Notes under the pieces: model-generated | Told to the model about the DNA's origin: nothing | What the model saw: only the letters and a program-made list of their open reading frames with translations | Databases searched by the model: none | Shown here: piece after piece, positions 31,940-41,899 of the stretch | How positions within the stretch are numbered: the stretch's first letter is position 1 | Layout of the letters: every line of letters starts with the position of its first letter | DNA from: Atriophallophorus winterbourni | Lineage: Eukaryota > Platyhelminthes > Trematoda > Plagiorchiida > Microphallidae | Length of the DNA stretch: 64,000 nucleotides | Reading direction: 5' to 3' | Assembly: GCA_013407085.1 (NCBI GenBank) | Contig: JACCGJ010009952.1 | Location: 1-64,000, forward strand | Position numbers and translations under genes: made by a program

Positions 31940-33665
31940 GACCACTGAAAATAAACTTTGCTAATGTGAGAATGGTGGGAAAGGGCAGGAAACGGTCAGC
32001 AACAAGCTCAAACTAAGAAGTGAAACGATTGATGTTCAATCATTGTAGGAGTCCCAGAAGCTGATGAAGCAAGGTATAAAGCAGTGCAGCGCAAATGCTA
32101 TCAGCTACAATGGAGATCCTCAGTGATATACTTGCATGAAGTAGCTGTGACCACACCTTCCACATCCCTAAATCCGCGAATTGCGAAGACATCGGTCCTA
32201 AGCCTCTTAAAATAACGTTCATGAGTAGAAATATGCTGGACACGGTTAAAACACGTTAGGACATTGACCGCAGACTAATGACACGAGAAATGTGAGTAAG
32301 CGCATCATGGAGATAGGAGGCAAAACAACGTCCAATAGAAACACCACAAAGTCAATCAGTAGTTGATGTATCAGCAACAAATTCAGCCGACAATACAGAT
32401 AACTGTATTACAACACATCCTTGTTGAATAAAAAACAAACATGAAGTGCATCTACACAGCTGATTCTTAGGCACAATTAACACGATTGCAAAACAAAGTT
32501 ATCAGATTAATTCGAGATGATAAACAAGCTTTGCAAACTCAATTGATTTCTCAGATGCACCAGAATCCGAAGCTCTCATATGGACTCGTAAACGATAGAA
32601 CTAGTATTAAACCAGGAGTCTTTGCACTAAAACCTTCGTCCGGCTTCACAGAATCCATTAATCAAACCGATGACCTGTTAGCAGACTTTTATGCCGGAGG
32701 TTTTGCTCCGGAATCCACGAATCCTGATCAGCAACCAATCATTCGACTCGACCGACCGACCTTGAGTGAAGTGTCGATTACTCCGATGGTGGTAGCGAAG
32801 CTCTTACAAAAATTAAATGTAAAGAAATCTCACTACCAGACGAGATAACTCCAAAGCCGCTCAAAACTGTCATGCTCAGCTATGTGAACCTCTATCCTGC
32901 ATGCTAAATAATTTTCTCCAAGCTGGTGTGATGCCAAGAGACTGGGAACGGAGACAAATAATACTTATTTAGAAAGGTGGTTACCGTTCTGAAGTTAAAA
33001 CTTACAGGCCGGTAACATTGTTGTATTCGATATCAAACTTTTTTGAGCGAATAATAACCGCAGAAATAGTGCGACATCTGGAAACGAACCAAATTTTTGC
33101 AGTTGCTTAACACAGAATTTTCAAAAATCGTTCTTTATTAACAAAGTTGCTGACAATCTTAGACGATTGGACGAGAGTTGTAGATGCGGGGCCTGTATTC
33201 ATTCGTGCTACCTGGACATTTCTAAAGCTTTCGACGGAGACGATCATAATTTACTCTTGAACAAGCTAAAGAAACACGGTATTGTTGGAAGACTATATGA
33301 ATTGTTAAGTCATTACCTCAGCAATAGACACATCAGAGTTCATGTGGACGCCATATTATCGAAGAAAATCGATGTCACTAGCATTGTTCCACAAGGCTCA
33401 GTGCTTGTACCAATACTGTTCCTAGTCTATATGAACGATATACGAATACGAAATGAGAGTAGGACGGCTTTTTACTGACGATATAAGAGTATAGAGGCGA
33501 TTCAGAGATGCTGATGATTATATTTAGCTACAAAAAGATTTGACTGCTTTGAACAACTGGTCATTCAAAAATTAACTGCCATTGTATATGCAAAATTCTA
33601 ACATCATTCAGATCGGATGTGATCTTGGTTTATCTTATCCATACAACCTCAGCGACAAAAACCTA
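31940..33665 (+). pseudogene. CR1-F copy 2: ORF1 C-terminus and RT
   Basis: ORF1 end: IIVGVPEADEARYKAVQRKC near 32037, FHIPKSANCEDIGPKPLKIT near 32158-32216. The endonuclease is missing. ORF2 then continues with QNKVIRLIRDDKQALQTQLI, NPKLSYGLVNDRTSIKPGVF (32486-32848), an HRIFKNRS block, CYLDISKAFDGDDHNLLLNK, VTSIVPQGSVLVPILFLVYM (33167-33478) and a damaged FTDDIRV. It ends at a (TA)n tract before the HHR-2 array. Confidence 0.8.
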
Positions 33666-33675
33666 GAGTACATTT

Positions 33676-33727
33676 TATATATATATATATTATATATAAT
33701 ATTATATATATATATTCTATATATATA
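33676..33727. repeat. (TA)n microsatellite
   Basis: Imperfect alternating TA tract at the left border of the HHR-2 array. Confidence 0.9.
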
Positions 33728-34032
33728 ACAAAAATGAAGAACAACTATCCAACATGCGCGATCAACCACATCAGATAAATCGGTGTAAGCTTTCACTGTA
33801 TCCGATGGGATGTCCTGGCATGGTGATCAGATCGTTTGGGCGACCACATCAGATGTTACTAGCTCCTTCAAGACTGGTCGGGAAGACAAGATTACTCAAA
33901 TGTGTTGTTCTGGAAAATATTCATGAACGTTTAATGGCGACGTGTTAAACTGTGGACCGTATCCAGTTCATATTGCGTGGGAGTACAATGGTGATATTAG
34001 AGTGTTCAACTCCCACCAGAGGCAGAGTATAT

Positions 34033-34077
34033 GCACTTCCGATGAGCTCCAATAAGAACGAAACTCGGGTCCAGTGC
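34033..34077 (+). ncRNA. Hammerhead ribozyme, HHR-2 unit 1 (degenerate)
   Basis: GCACTT, CCGATGA (U4 to C), stem II GCTC-CAATAA-GAAC with one mismatch, GAAA, then CTCGGG, the GTC triplet and CAGTGC. The intended stem I (GCACTG/CAGTGC) is shown by the other units. Probably inactive in this copy. Confidence 0.65.
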
Positions 34078-34448
34078 TTCGATTATTGATCGTCGTGATC
34101 AAATTTGTGAATATTTTAAAGGACTTGGTACTGATGAGCAGTCATGAAAATAAAAAACGAATTCTCTAACTTGCACGAACTGCAACATTGCCGATCAGAT
34201 TACTCCGTGTTAGCTTACAATGTATCCAATTGGAATACCTGACATGAAGGTCATACCGTTTGGGCGACCACAACCGATGTTACTGGCTCCTTCATGACTG
34301 GGCGAGCAGACGAAGCTACTCAAATTTGCCAGTCTCGACAAAGATTCATGAACGCTTAATTGCGATCAGTCAACCTGTGGACGGTATCCGAATTTGAAAA
34401 GCCTTTACTACAATTGTGATGGATAGGGTTTCAACTTCCACAAGATGT

Positions 34449-34493
34449 GCACTGTTCATGAGCTCCAATAGAAGACAAACTCAAATCCAGTGC
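34449..34493 (+). ncRNA. Hammerhead ribozyme, HHR-2 unit 2 (degenerate)
   Basis: Stem I GCACTG/CAGTGC is perfect, but the core reads TTCATGA and GAAA is replaced by CAAA, so it cannot cleave. Confidence 0.6.
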
Positions 34494-34885
34494 TTTTATT
34501 CCGGACCGCCGTGATCAATTTATTTGAATATTTCATGCGACTTGGAAATGATGAGCAGTCACAAAAATGAATAACGAATACTCCAACATGCACGAACAAC
34601 AACAGTGCCCATCAGAATTATCGGTGTTAGATTACACTGTATAAACTTGGAAGACCTGACATGTTAATCAGATCGGTTTGGGGACCACAACAGAAGTTAC
34701 TTGGTCATTAACGACTGTTTGGTCAGACAAATCAATTCAAATATGCCAGTCTCGAGAACGATTCATGAATGCATAATTGCGATCGGTCAAACTGTGAACG
34801 GTAGCATAGTTCGTAAGGCGTGAATCTACAATGGTGATGGTATGGGGTTCTACTCACACGATGCAGAGGATATGCACTGCTGAAA

Positions 34886-35065
34886 TTTGACGATTATATG
34901 CCCACATCTATTGACAAAACATTTATCTGTCTTACCACAATCACTGTGGCGGTTTCGAATTATTTATACGTATTTAATTTCGTAACTGTATTTCGATCAT
35001 GTTGTTATTGTACTGTTAAATAGCTTTTTTGAACATACTTTTGAATCCTGAACATGGAATGATTA
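34886..35065 (+). mobile_element. CR1-like 3' UTR fragment
   Basis: TTGTTATTGTACTGTTAAAT followed by GCTTTTTTGAACAT resembles the CR1-F 3' UTR near 50990-51020. It is probably the 3' end of CR1-F copy 2, separated from its RT by the HHR-2 array. Confidence 0.45.
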
Positions 35066-36270
35066 ATGATGAATTTTGCCAGTTGGTGGTAATTTGGAAA
35101 TAACAATTACCAAAATTACATTCGAATAACATTGAACACCTTTATTAATAACAACAGTGCTTACTTTGAGATTTGTGGTTGGTTGGCCGAAATATTTAGC
35201 GCACAGAGCTTTTAAGCGAGTGGACTCGTTGCTCGGTCACTTACTTACTTCAGCATTTAGTTCATTAATGGCACAGATACAATCAACAAAGATTCTAATC
35301 TGCTCAGTACTTTTATAGGCAAATCAGTTTCATGTTTTTAAATAATGTACTTCAAGTCCATATACTTTCTCCAATTTAACTATAAATAAATTTCAGACAA
35401 GCGCTGTTACAGCAAACTCTTATCTGAGTTGAAATTATGTCCGACACAAAACCAGCGCATTCCAACTCGTTTGCCCTTCAAAAGTTTTTCCTCGGCACGT
35501 TGCGATTATTTCACTTTCTAGAGAGCCAAATGTTGCGAATCCCCACATTGCAAGTCATGGCAATGTGATTTGATATTTTTAACACCATTATCAGAGAGAG
35601 CCATGGAAAGTGAGTATTAGTAATGCGAATAATTTCACTCATTATTTTTATAATTGATCGGCCATCTAATCAATTTCCAGATAGTTACACTAGCACAAAT
35701 GGATTTCGATAAAGTAATGCGCTTGTGAAATTATTATTTCAATCAAATTTGAAATGAACTTCATTAATTATGTAGATTCGAACCAACAATAAATTCTTGA
35801 TATTTATTTGACTTTTAATGTCCCACGCATATCACAAAAACTAATCATTTTTTAATTAATTAATATTATAGGGTCGTAAAATTTTTCAATATAAAACTAA
35901 TGTTTTCCTTATAAATTAGGTAATGGAAAGCAAATTACGATAAATGCTGCTAAATTCTGTTTATAATTATAAATAATTTCTTGTTTAAACTTACATTTTT
36001 CGGTACGCGATGATCAGAATTAAGTGCCATTCTTCCGCCAGTATACAATTGCCTCGCAATGCGCAAAGTGATTGCAGTATGCAAATCAACTCCTATTTCT
36101 CCCAAGTGCTGTCGCTGAACAGGAAATCAATTATATCCGGTTATTAAAATCGATAATACACCCAAAAATCTATAACCATACAATGATTATCGATTACAAT
36201 TTTAACGCACGTGTAAAATTGATCAATAGTAAATGGATGATCGATTTTACAAAATAATATCCAAAGAAAG
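35066..36270. other. No recognisable feature
   Basis: 1.2 kb of A+T-rich DNA with no convincing coding frame, RNA gene or repeat. It could be unique host sequence. Confidence 0.45.
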
Positions 36271-36274
36271 AAAA

Positions 36275-36476
36275 TATTCAATTCAATTCAATTCAATTTT
36301 AATGGTCTAAAAAGTATATAGCTTTACAAAAAACCACAGAATAATATGACAACAACGAATAATATAACAAGCAAAAATGGGATTAGATTGCTTACTGGGC
36401 TGTTCAAAAATCAAGTAAATATCCAAGGGCAGAAATTGTTTTCGATTGGTGGGATAACAAATGTAGGTATATGGTG
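36275..36476 (-). other. CR1-A 3' UTR and GAATT tail
   Basis: Non-coding end of the element. The same sequence closes the copies at 1480-1729 and 54840-55036. Short 3' microsatellite tails are typical of CR1 elements and take part in target-primed reverse transcription. Confidence 0.8.
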
Positions 36477-38069
36477 TTAAGATGTATAGTTTTCTTCAAT
36501 GCACGGGTTTTGGGTCAAATAGGCATCAAGGCTTCTCTTGAAAGTTTGCTGGTTTGGTGAGTTCACAACATTATCTGGCAGATTGTTCCAAGTAAAACAA
36601 ACTCGCACGGCAAAAAAATGTCGTCTGCAGTTTAGTCTCGAGTGAGGGACAGTTAGAGTAAGTGTGTGAGCTCTTGTATTATGCGAGCTCCGTAGATTCA
36701 ATAAGCATTGAAGAGGGTGATTTTCAGTATTCAAAATATTGTAAACCAGAATCAAATCGCCTCGGATACGACGACGTGGATAATCAAATAAATTCAGCGT
36801 TTTGATTCGCTCATTGTAGGGTTTCCGGCTGAGTCCAGTGACAAGTTTGGTAGCTCGATGATATATTCGTTGCAAAGTCGCAACATCTTTTTTAAGCCAT
36901 GGCGACCATGCTTGAACCGCATATTCCATCGTGGGCCTGATATACGTATTTATAATACAGGGAATTGTCTGTTTTGAGAACCTACCGAAAATTCTCTTTA
37001 GGAGTGACAATTTCTGTGATGTTTTGCGATAGACGTAGTTGCAGTGGCTCGACATCCCTAGGGTGTTGCTTATTAACACACCCAAGTCCCTTTGTTCCAT
37101 GGTCCACGAGAGGCTGTGTGATCCAAGAAAATACTGGTACTCCACATATTTGCCAATGTTTAACATGTGACACTTTTGGAAATTGAAAAATATGCGATTT
37201 TTTAGGGACCAAGCCTGTAGGTTGTCCAGATCCTTCTGGAGCAGTTCGCAGTCCTCCGACTTACTTATCTTAGACCAAACTTTTATATCGTCCGCGAACA
37301 GTACGATCTTGCATTTGATGAGAGCTGGTATGTCATTAGCATAAAGCGCGAAGAGGATTGGTCCGAGGACGGATCCCTGAGGCACTCCACTTGTCACGGC
37401 TACCGACTTCGATAGAGCACCGTCCACAGAGACTTGAACAAACCGATCAGTCAGGTAATTTTCTAACCATGCTAACAGACTGCCAGTGATACCACAACGT
37501 TCCAGCTTCTGCAAGAGAATACTGTGGTTTACACGGTCAAATGCTTTCGACATATCGAGGTAACATACATGGATAGTATCCCCAGCATCCACTGCTCGAG
37601 TCCAGTCGTCAAGGGTGAGGAGAAGGTTAGTAAGGCAGGAGTATCCCCTTCTAAAACCGTGTTGGGCTCCCGAAAATAGCTTATTTTCCTCAAGGTATTT
37701 GCTCAGTTTTTTTGCCACGATCCTTTCGAGTACCTTGGATACGGCGGACAACAAAGTAACAGGTCTGTAATTTGCGGGCTCCGAACGCACCCCGCCTTTG
37801 AAAATCGGGGAGATTATACCAGATTTCCATTCAGTCGGTATGACACTTTGCGACAACGATTCGCAGAATAACTGAGTTAGAGGTCCGCATAGAGATTGTG
37901 CACAATGCTTGAGTATATTCGGGGTAATTTTATCACAACCAGGGGATTTTCTGGGATTCAACGATAGTAGTGTTCCCAGCACCTCTTCTTTGTTGATGGT
38001 TATTGTGTCCAATGGTAGAGATGCGTTATTTCTGGATCCATTTGTATATCCACGCTTTCCTTTGGACAA
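36477..38069 (-). pseudogene. CR1-A ORF2, reverse transcriptase and C-terminal part
   Basis: The 530-codon frame holds, in order, [94 protein letters not shown] and VLFADDIKVW (the catalytic Asp pair). The CR1 thumb follows (KRIFGRFSKQTIPCIINTYI, YHRATKLVTGLSRKPYNERI, SRLNCRRHFFAVRVCFTWNN). The RT itself looks intact. It is separated from the endonuclease by a single frameshift in the overlap 38000-38069. Confidence 0.92.
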
Positions 38070-39334
38070 AATACTGTAGCATAATAATTTACCAAAGCAT
38101 CCGCGGTGTCAGCTGCATTTGTGGTCATTCCAGTGGGCGTCCGCAAGGCCGCAACTCCTGGTTTCACTGAACACTGCTTGTTCACAATCTGGTAAAGAAG
38201 CTTGGGATTCCGTTCCATTTTAGACATTATGACAGCTTGATACTGTATTTTGTCCTCAGCAATAAGTTTGGTGACCTGGTTTCTTAGTTTTCTAAAGGTC
38301 TCCCATGTGGCATCGGTGGTAAACTGGCGATGGTTTATCCAAGCCTTATTTCGCAGTTTAATCCATTTCCGAGTGCGACTGCGGATTTTAAATTCGAATG
38401 CCTTTCCACACTGTTTTGGTACGAATGCCGAGTGTGAGTTGATTTCCCGGTGTAGATTGGTCAAAATGCTACACCACTGCTTTTTTACTCCTATGCCTTC
38501 AATTTGCCAATCGTTAATCAAACTTAGGGCGTTTGATAATTTTGTTAGGCATACCTTTCTGATGAATTTTGTTCTATCGTTTGCTCGCTCTGCTCGACAT
38601 AGGTAGTCAAAATTCAAGACCAAATGGTCGCTCGAACCTAGCGGACAATCGTATGTAATGCTTTCGACGGAGTCCTCTTCAGTTGTCAAGATAAGATCGA
38701 GCGTTGAAGGCATATCTCTCCCTCTGTATCTTGTATTGCTTTCAACGTGATTATACAAAGGAATTTCGTCAAACAGCTGCTGGAAGATGGCAGCAGTGGA
38801 GGTTTGAGAAATTTTGTTCGTCTTCAGCAAGTTAGGCAGATTAAAGTCACCCATGATCAAGATTCTGGTGTGATATCTCGAGGCAATCAAGCGTAGCTTG
38901 TCGAGTAGATTCATATTATACACTTCCGGGGCTGCTGGTGGGCGATAAATTACGCCGATTGGGCAATCATCGCCTGTAGCCGTTGTCAACAAACACCATA
39001 GCGTGTCCTGAAGCACCAAGTCGGAATCCGTCATTTCTCTGCACTTGAGTCTCTGATCATAATAGAGTGCCACACCTCCTCCACGTGATGCACGGTCTCG
39101 GCGGAGCAGTGACATTCCAGCAATCTCTAACTCACAATCGTGGATTTCCGGGCTTAGCCAAGTTTCGGTAATGGCAATTAGCTGAGGTCGTTTAGTCTCA
39201 AACCGAGCGACAAGTTCGGCAAATTTGTTAACCAAGCATTGGGCATTGGTATAGAGGCATCCAAGAACAGTTTTGGTAAGCAAAGATGGATGGTGTCGTG
39301 TGATGTCATCGTCTGAGACAACCGTGATTGTCAC
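38000..39334 (-). pseudogene. CR1-A ORF2, APE-type endonuclease part
   Basis: The frame reads LYTNAQCLVNKFAELVARFE, PQLIAITETWLSPEIHDCEL (catalytic Glu), RASRGGGVALYYDQRLKC, CPIGVIYRPPAAPEVYN, ILIMGDFNLPNLL (Asp/Asn) and STLDLILTTEEDSV followed by LGSSDHLVLNFDYLC (Asp-His). All main nuclease motifs are present. No ATG precedes the domain: the frame opens with GTG overlapping the ORF1 stop (GTGA at 39334-39331), so translation would need re-initiation or frameshifting. It ends out of frame with the RT. Confidence 0.9.
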
Positions 39335-39771
39335 GCCGACTCTGGAAGAGTCGGCACTGTACTGTTTTTTGACAAGTTAAGTAGCATATCGGTCGTTTCA
39401 GGTTGAGAGGCGCAAATCGAGTCCTCTTTTTGGCCGAAAAAGATTTCTTTATCTGGCTTCAGTCCACTCTTGGGAGTCAGTTGGGGTGGCTTTGCGTTCG
39501 ATTGCTGATTTTGTGTCCCAGCTGAAGATTCATTTCTCGGTTCAGTTGATAGGGCTTCATCAATCCTGACAGTATTTAATGCAGAATTGGCTGCATTTAT
39601 ATCAATGTTTATGTGATCGCTAAGGATTACACCTTTTGGGATTTTGTGTTTCCAGCTTTTCCAGTTGGAACGTACAGTATCAACCATAGTACTCATTAGG
39701 AAGTTTATTTTTAATGGACGTGGCCCATTACCTTTGTATTTTGCTGAGGAAGGCAGTCTAAAAGTATCCAC
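39331..39771 (-). pseudogene. CR1-A ORF1, C-terminal part
   Basis: It continues the ORF1 RRM-like region (MDTFRLPSSAKYKGNGPRPL, KINFLMSTMVDTVRSNWKSW) and a Ser/Gln/Lys-rich tail ending LPESA. It is out of frame with the N-terminal part by one shift near 39740. Confidence 0.85.
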
Positions 39772-40841
39772 GACAACGGCCTTTTCGACGAAAATGGTAT
39801 CAGCCAGAAAACTCCATGCCTGTAGTCATGCTCAGCTCGCTCGTTAGCCTCAGGATTGTCTGTCAGTTCTGGAACTCCGAGGATGATGAGATTGCGATTA
39901 GATGTATTTCTTTTGTCGTATGTATTGTTCCTCCTTTCGGACCATGGAATATCAACATGAATACGAATATTCAGTGAATTGTTAGCCCCAAGTAGGTAAG
40001 AATTTAGTAATACGTTTTCCAGGTCACGCTCATTTTCTAAGTTAACCCTCAAAAGTCTGGGTTTATCCTGATGAGGTGAATCACGCCGTCTAGTTAAACG
40101 AGTCAATGCTAACGGCACTACAGTTCCAATTTTCATAAGTTCACACAGTTCCTTCCATTTTTCTTCATCATGCCTTTCACGGTCTTTGAAGAGAGTGCAT
40201 TCTGGCTCAGGAACGTCAGTACAAATGACACTCAGAAATTGTGCCTTACGATTGGTGGAGATGTTAATTCGTTTCACCAAAGCATTATCTGTTTTGGGAT
40301 CAGTTTGTTGTTTAACGGCTCGCTTTTCATTCTCGGATTTTGTTGAATTTGTTTCAGACCTTTTCAAGGCATGCGGATCACGGGAACGGCTTAGTTGTTC
40401 TGAATTGCTAGGTCGAATGTCCGTATGTTCATCATCGCATTTTTTGCCTTCCTGTTTCCTTAGAAACGGAGATGAAACACGATCTCCACACTCAAGTCTA
40501 GGCTTCAGTTTGCTAATTAATAAGTCATTTAACAAACCTTCAATTCTCTGTATGCGGTCCTCTAAATTCAACACCCCCATATTAGTTTCAGTCTGTGAGC
40601 TCGCAGTCGTCTTTGTACAGTTTCTAGGTTCAATTCTGCATACATGACAGATATAGCATACTCCTGGCATTTCATTTTTATTGATAATTGCAATAGCATC
40701 AGCAGTCAGGGTAACATCACACTTCATATGAACTTTATCGTGACAAATAAAACAACTAGCGTGTCGGGCATTGTGACTTACCGCCTTTCGACAAATTTTG
40801 CACATGTGACCGCCTTCACTGGGCTTCGCTCGTAAGGTCAT
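39711..40841 (-). pseudogene. CR1-A ORF1, PHD-like zinc finger and RRM-like region
   Basis: From ATG at 40841. Residues 14-68 contain the C4HC3 pattern of a PHD finger: Cys14, Cys17, Cys30, Cys33, His38, Cys41, Cys65 and Cys68. A probable coiled coil follows (LEDRIQRIEGLLNDLL, about residues 98-113). Next is a charged linker and then an RRM-like segment with FLSVICTDVPEPECTLF, WKELCELMKIGTVVPLALTR, RLLRVNLENERDLENVLLNS and NRNLIILGVPEL. This is the nucleic-acid-binding ORF1 protein of a CR1 element. The frame is lost after about residue 335. Confidence 0.88.
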
Positions 40842-41203
40842 GACGCCGGGGTGAAAAGATTTATCGATCGATCTGTGTGGTAAATGGGTGTGCGCGCGTT
40901 GGCACGTATGAAACGAAGTCGGGTCCGAAGCGGATTTAGGGTTGTTGGAAGTGGGTGAGTGAATAATCTCGCCACAGGAAAGGTGGGTAACGAAATTCGT
41001 CGTAGCTCCTTCAGATTGGATCCGATTTTCCGGTCCAATGTGTCAAGCGAAGTGGGAAAGCGAGCTCTTTCGAATGGTGGCAAACTCAATCCAATATTCA
41101 GTGTTGCACACAAACTTGCCCGAGTAGGTCTAGTTTGGTTCAAAATGTAGAAAACTGATTTTTCTAAGATTGCTTGTTCTGCCTCCAAAAATGGTATGAA
41201 CAC
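40838..41203 (-). other. Open frame in CR1-A 5' UTR, ending at ORF1 start
   Basis: A 121-codon frame lies directly before ORF1 and its TGA overlaps the ORF1 ATG (ATGA). It is rich in Arg, Pro and Thr and has no domain that I recognise. It is probably 5' UTR, though an upstream frame controlling ORF1 translation is possible. Confidence 0.3.
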
Positions 41204-41294
41204 AATGCTTGTGTTAAGAGGAGTCCAAAAAGGTAAAAGTTATCCAGATAGGACGAGATGGGAATGAAGTAGATCCAAAAACGCAAGAGCACGG

Positions 41295-41318
41295 AATAAT
41301 GCGACCGCACAGCACACA
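41295..41318 (-). promoter_or_regulatory. Conserved CR1 5' terminus, candidate internal promoter
   Basis: GTGCGGTCGCATTATT here recurs at the 5' ends of the CR1-F copies at about 48030 and 59275 and in weaker form at 29965, 28448 and 41905. Conservation at the start of otherwise diverged elements suggests a transcription start or downstream promoter motif. This is an inference. Confidence 0.5.
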
Positions 41319-41460
41319 AAAAATCGTATTTTTTGACGTCGATATATATATAAGTTTCACAGTCAACAAAGAGTTTTTGAAATTTTTTATGTGTGAAAAG
41401 TAAATTTTAAGAAAATAATGCAAATATTTTCTTGCGAAAAATTAGAAGAATGATAAGCAA
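41319..41460. other. Short A+T-rich spacer between CR1-A and an HHR-1 copy
   Basis: Nothing recognisable apart from a short TA run at 41342-41352. Confidence 0.4.
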
Positions 41461-41770
41461 GCAGCACTTGTATTCCGTTGTTTGATACGGTACGACCAAA
41501 CTGCTAAATCACATATGCTAACTCAAATTTATGTGGTTAAATCCACAAACGTGAAAAAATCATCATCTGCATGTATTTCCTTCACATACACACACACACG
41601 ACCAGTTTCATGCTGTTTGCGCACATCAGTAGGGACAGTAAGATTAGAAGAAGATGATGATGATGAAGAAGAAGAAGAAGAAGAAGAAGAAGTGTGACTT
41701 TATTCACGAATTTGTTCACGAATTTTCCGCATGCGCATGTATGCCACTGTTGGATATGGTTGATACGACA
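41461..41770 (-). repeat. HHR-1 satellite, ~1.2 monomers split by a (GAA)n tract
   Basis: The GCACTTGTATTCCGTTGTTT, ACGACCAAACTGCTAAATCA, CACGACCAGTTTCATGCTGT and AGTAGGGACAGTAAGATTAG blocks are an HHR-1 monomer. The hammerhead (about 41597-41634) has CTGATGT and a broken stem. After (GAA)n at 41646-41692 a second piece (CGCATGCGCATGTATGCCAC) continues to 41770. Confidence 0.7.
41646..41692. repeat. (GAA)n/(GAT)n microsatellite
   Basis: Simple trinucleotide run. It explains poly-Lys and poly-Glu frames here that are not genes. Confidence 0.9.
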
Positions 41771-41778
41771 AAAACATG

Positions 41779-41870
41779 TATAAGATTCAAGATTCAAGAT
41801 TCGAGAATTTATCCTCACAAAAAGCACATAGCTTCACAATTACCATATCATAGTAAATATATATTGGGGT
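41779..41870 (-). mobile_element. Short CR1-C/F tail fragment
   Basis: Tandem AAGATTC units followed by a degraded AGAATTTATCCTCAC-type core are the reverse complement of the (TCTTGAA)n CR1 tail. Confidence 0.5.
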
Positions 41871-41899
41871 TAAATGATTATCAAATCGCAAGTCAAGCT

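Larger units (their letters stand above)
33728..34885 (+). repeat. HHR-2 hammerhead satellite: about 2.8 tandem units of ~417 bp
   Basis: Units begin near 33730, 34147 and 34563. Shared blocks include AATAACGAAT..CCAACATGCACGAAC, the CAGATCGTTTGGGCGACCACA region, GCCAGTCTCGA..ATTCATGAACG and ACAATGGTGATGGT. Each ends in a hammerhead-like block (34033, 34449, 34874). Landmark spacings are 416 and 425 bp. The last unit stops inside the ribozyme core (GCACTGCTGA, then unrelated DNA). The sequence is unrelated to the HHR-1 and HHR-3 monomers. Confidence 0.8.
36275..41318 (-). mobile_element. CR1-A LINE, nearly full length (~5.0 kb)
   Basis: On the minus strand: the 5' terminus with the GTGCGGTCGCATTATT motif (41318-41295), 5' UTR, ORF1 (40841-39331), ORF2 (39334-36477) and a 3' UTR ending at the ACCATTAAAATT core and GAATT repeats (36310-36275). 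Only two frameshifts break the coding region, one in ORF1 (about 39740) and one in ORF2 (about 38030). It is the best-kept retrotransposon in the window and the reference for the other CR1-A fragments. Confidence 0.9.

Noticed and set aside
32042..32075. CTGATGAAG as a possible hammerhead core
   Set aside because: It lies in CR1 ORF1 coding sequence (VPEADEARYKA), with no stem II and no GAAA at the right distance.
34125..34150. CTGATGAGCAGTCATGAAAA as another hammerhead
   Set aside because: There is no stem between CTGATGA and GAAA, and the true HHR-2 ribozyme is at 34033-34077.
35066..36270. Small frames (for example 36072-36257) as host genes
   Set aside because: Short, A+T-driven, without recognisable domains or splice context.
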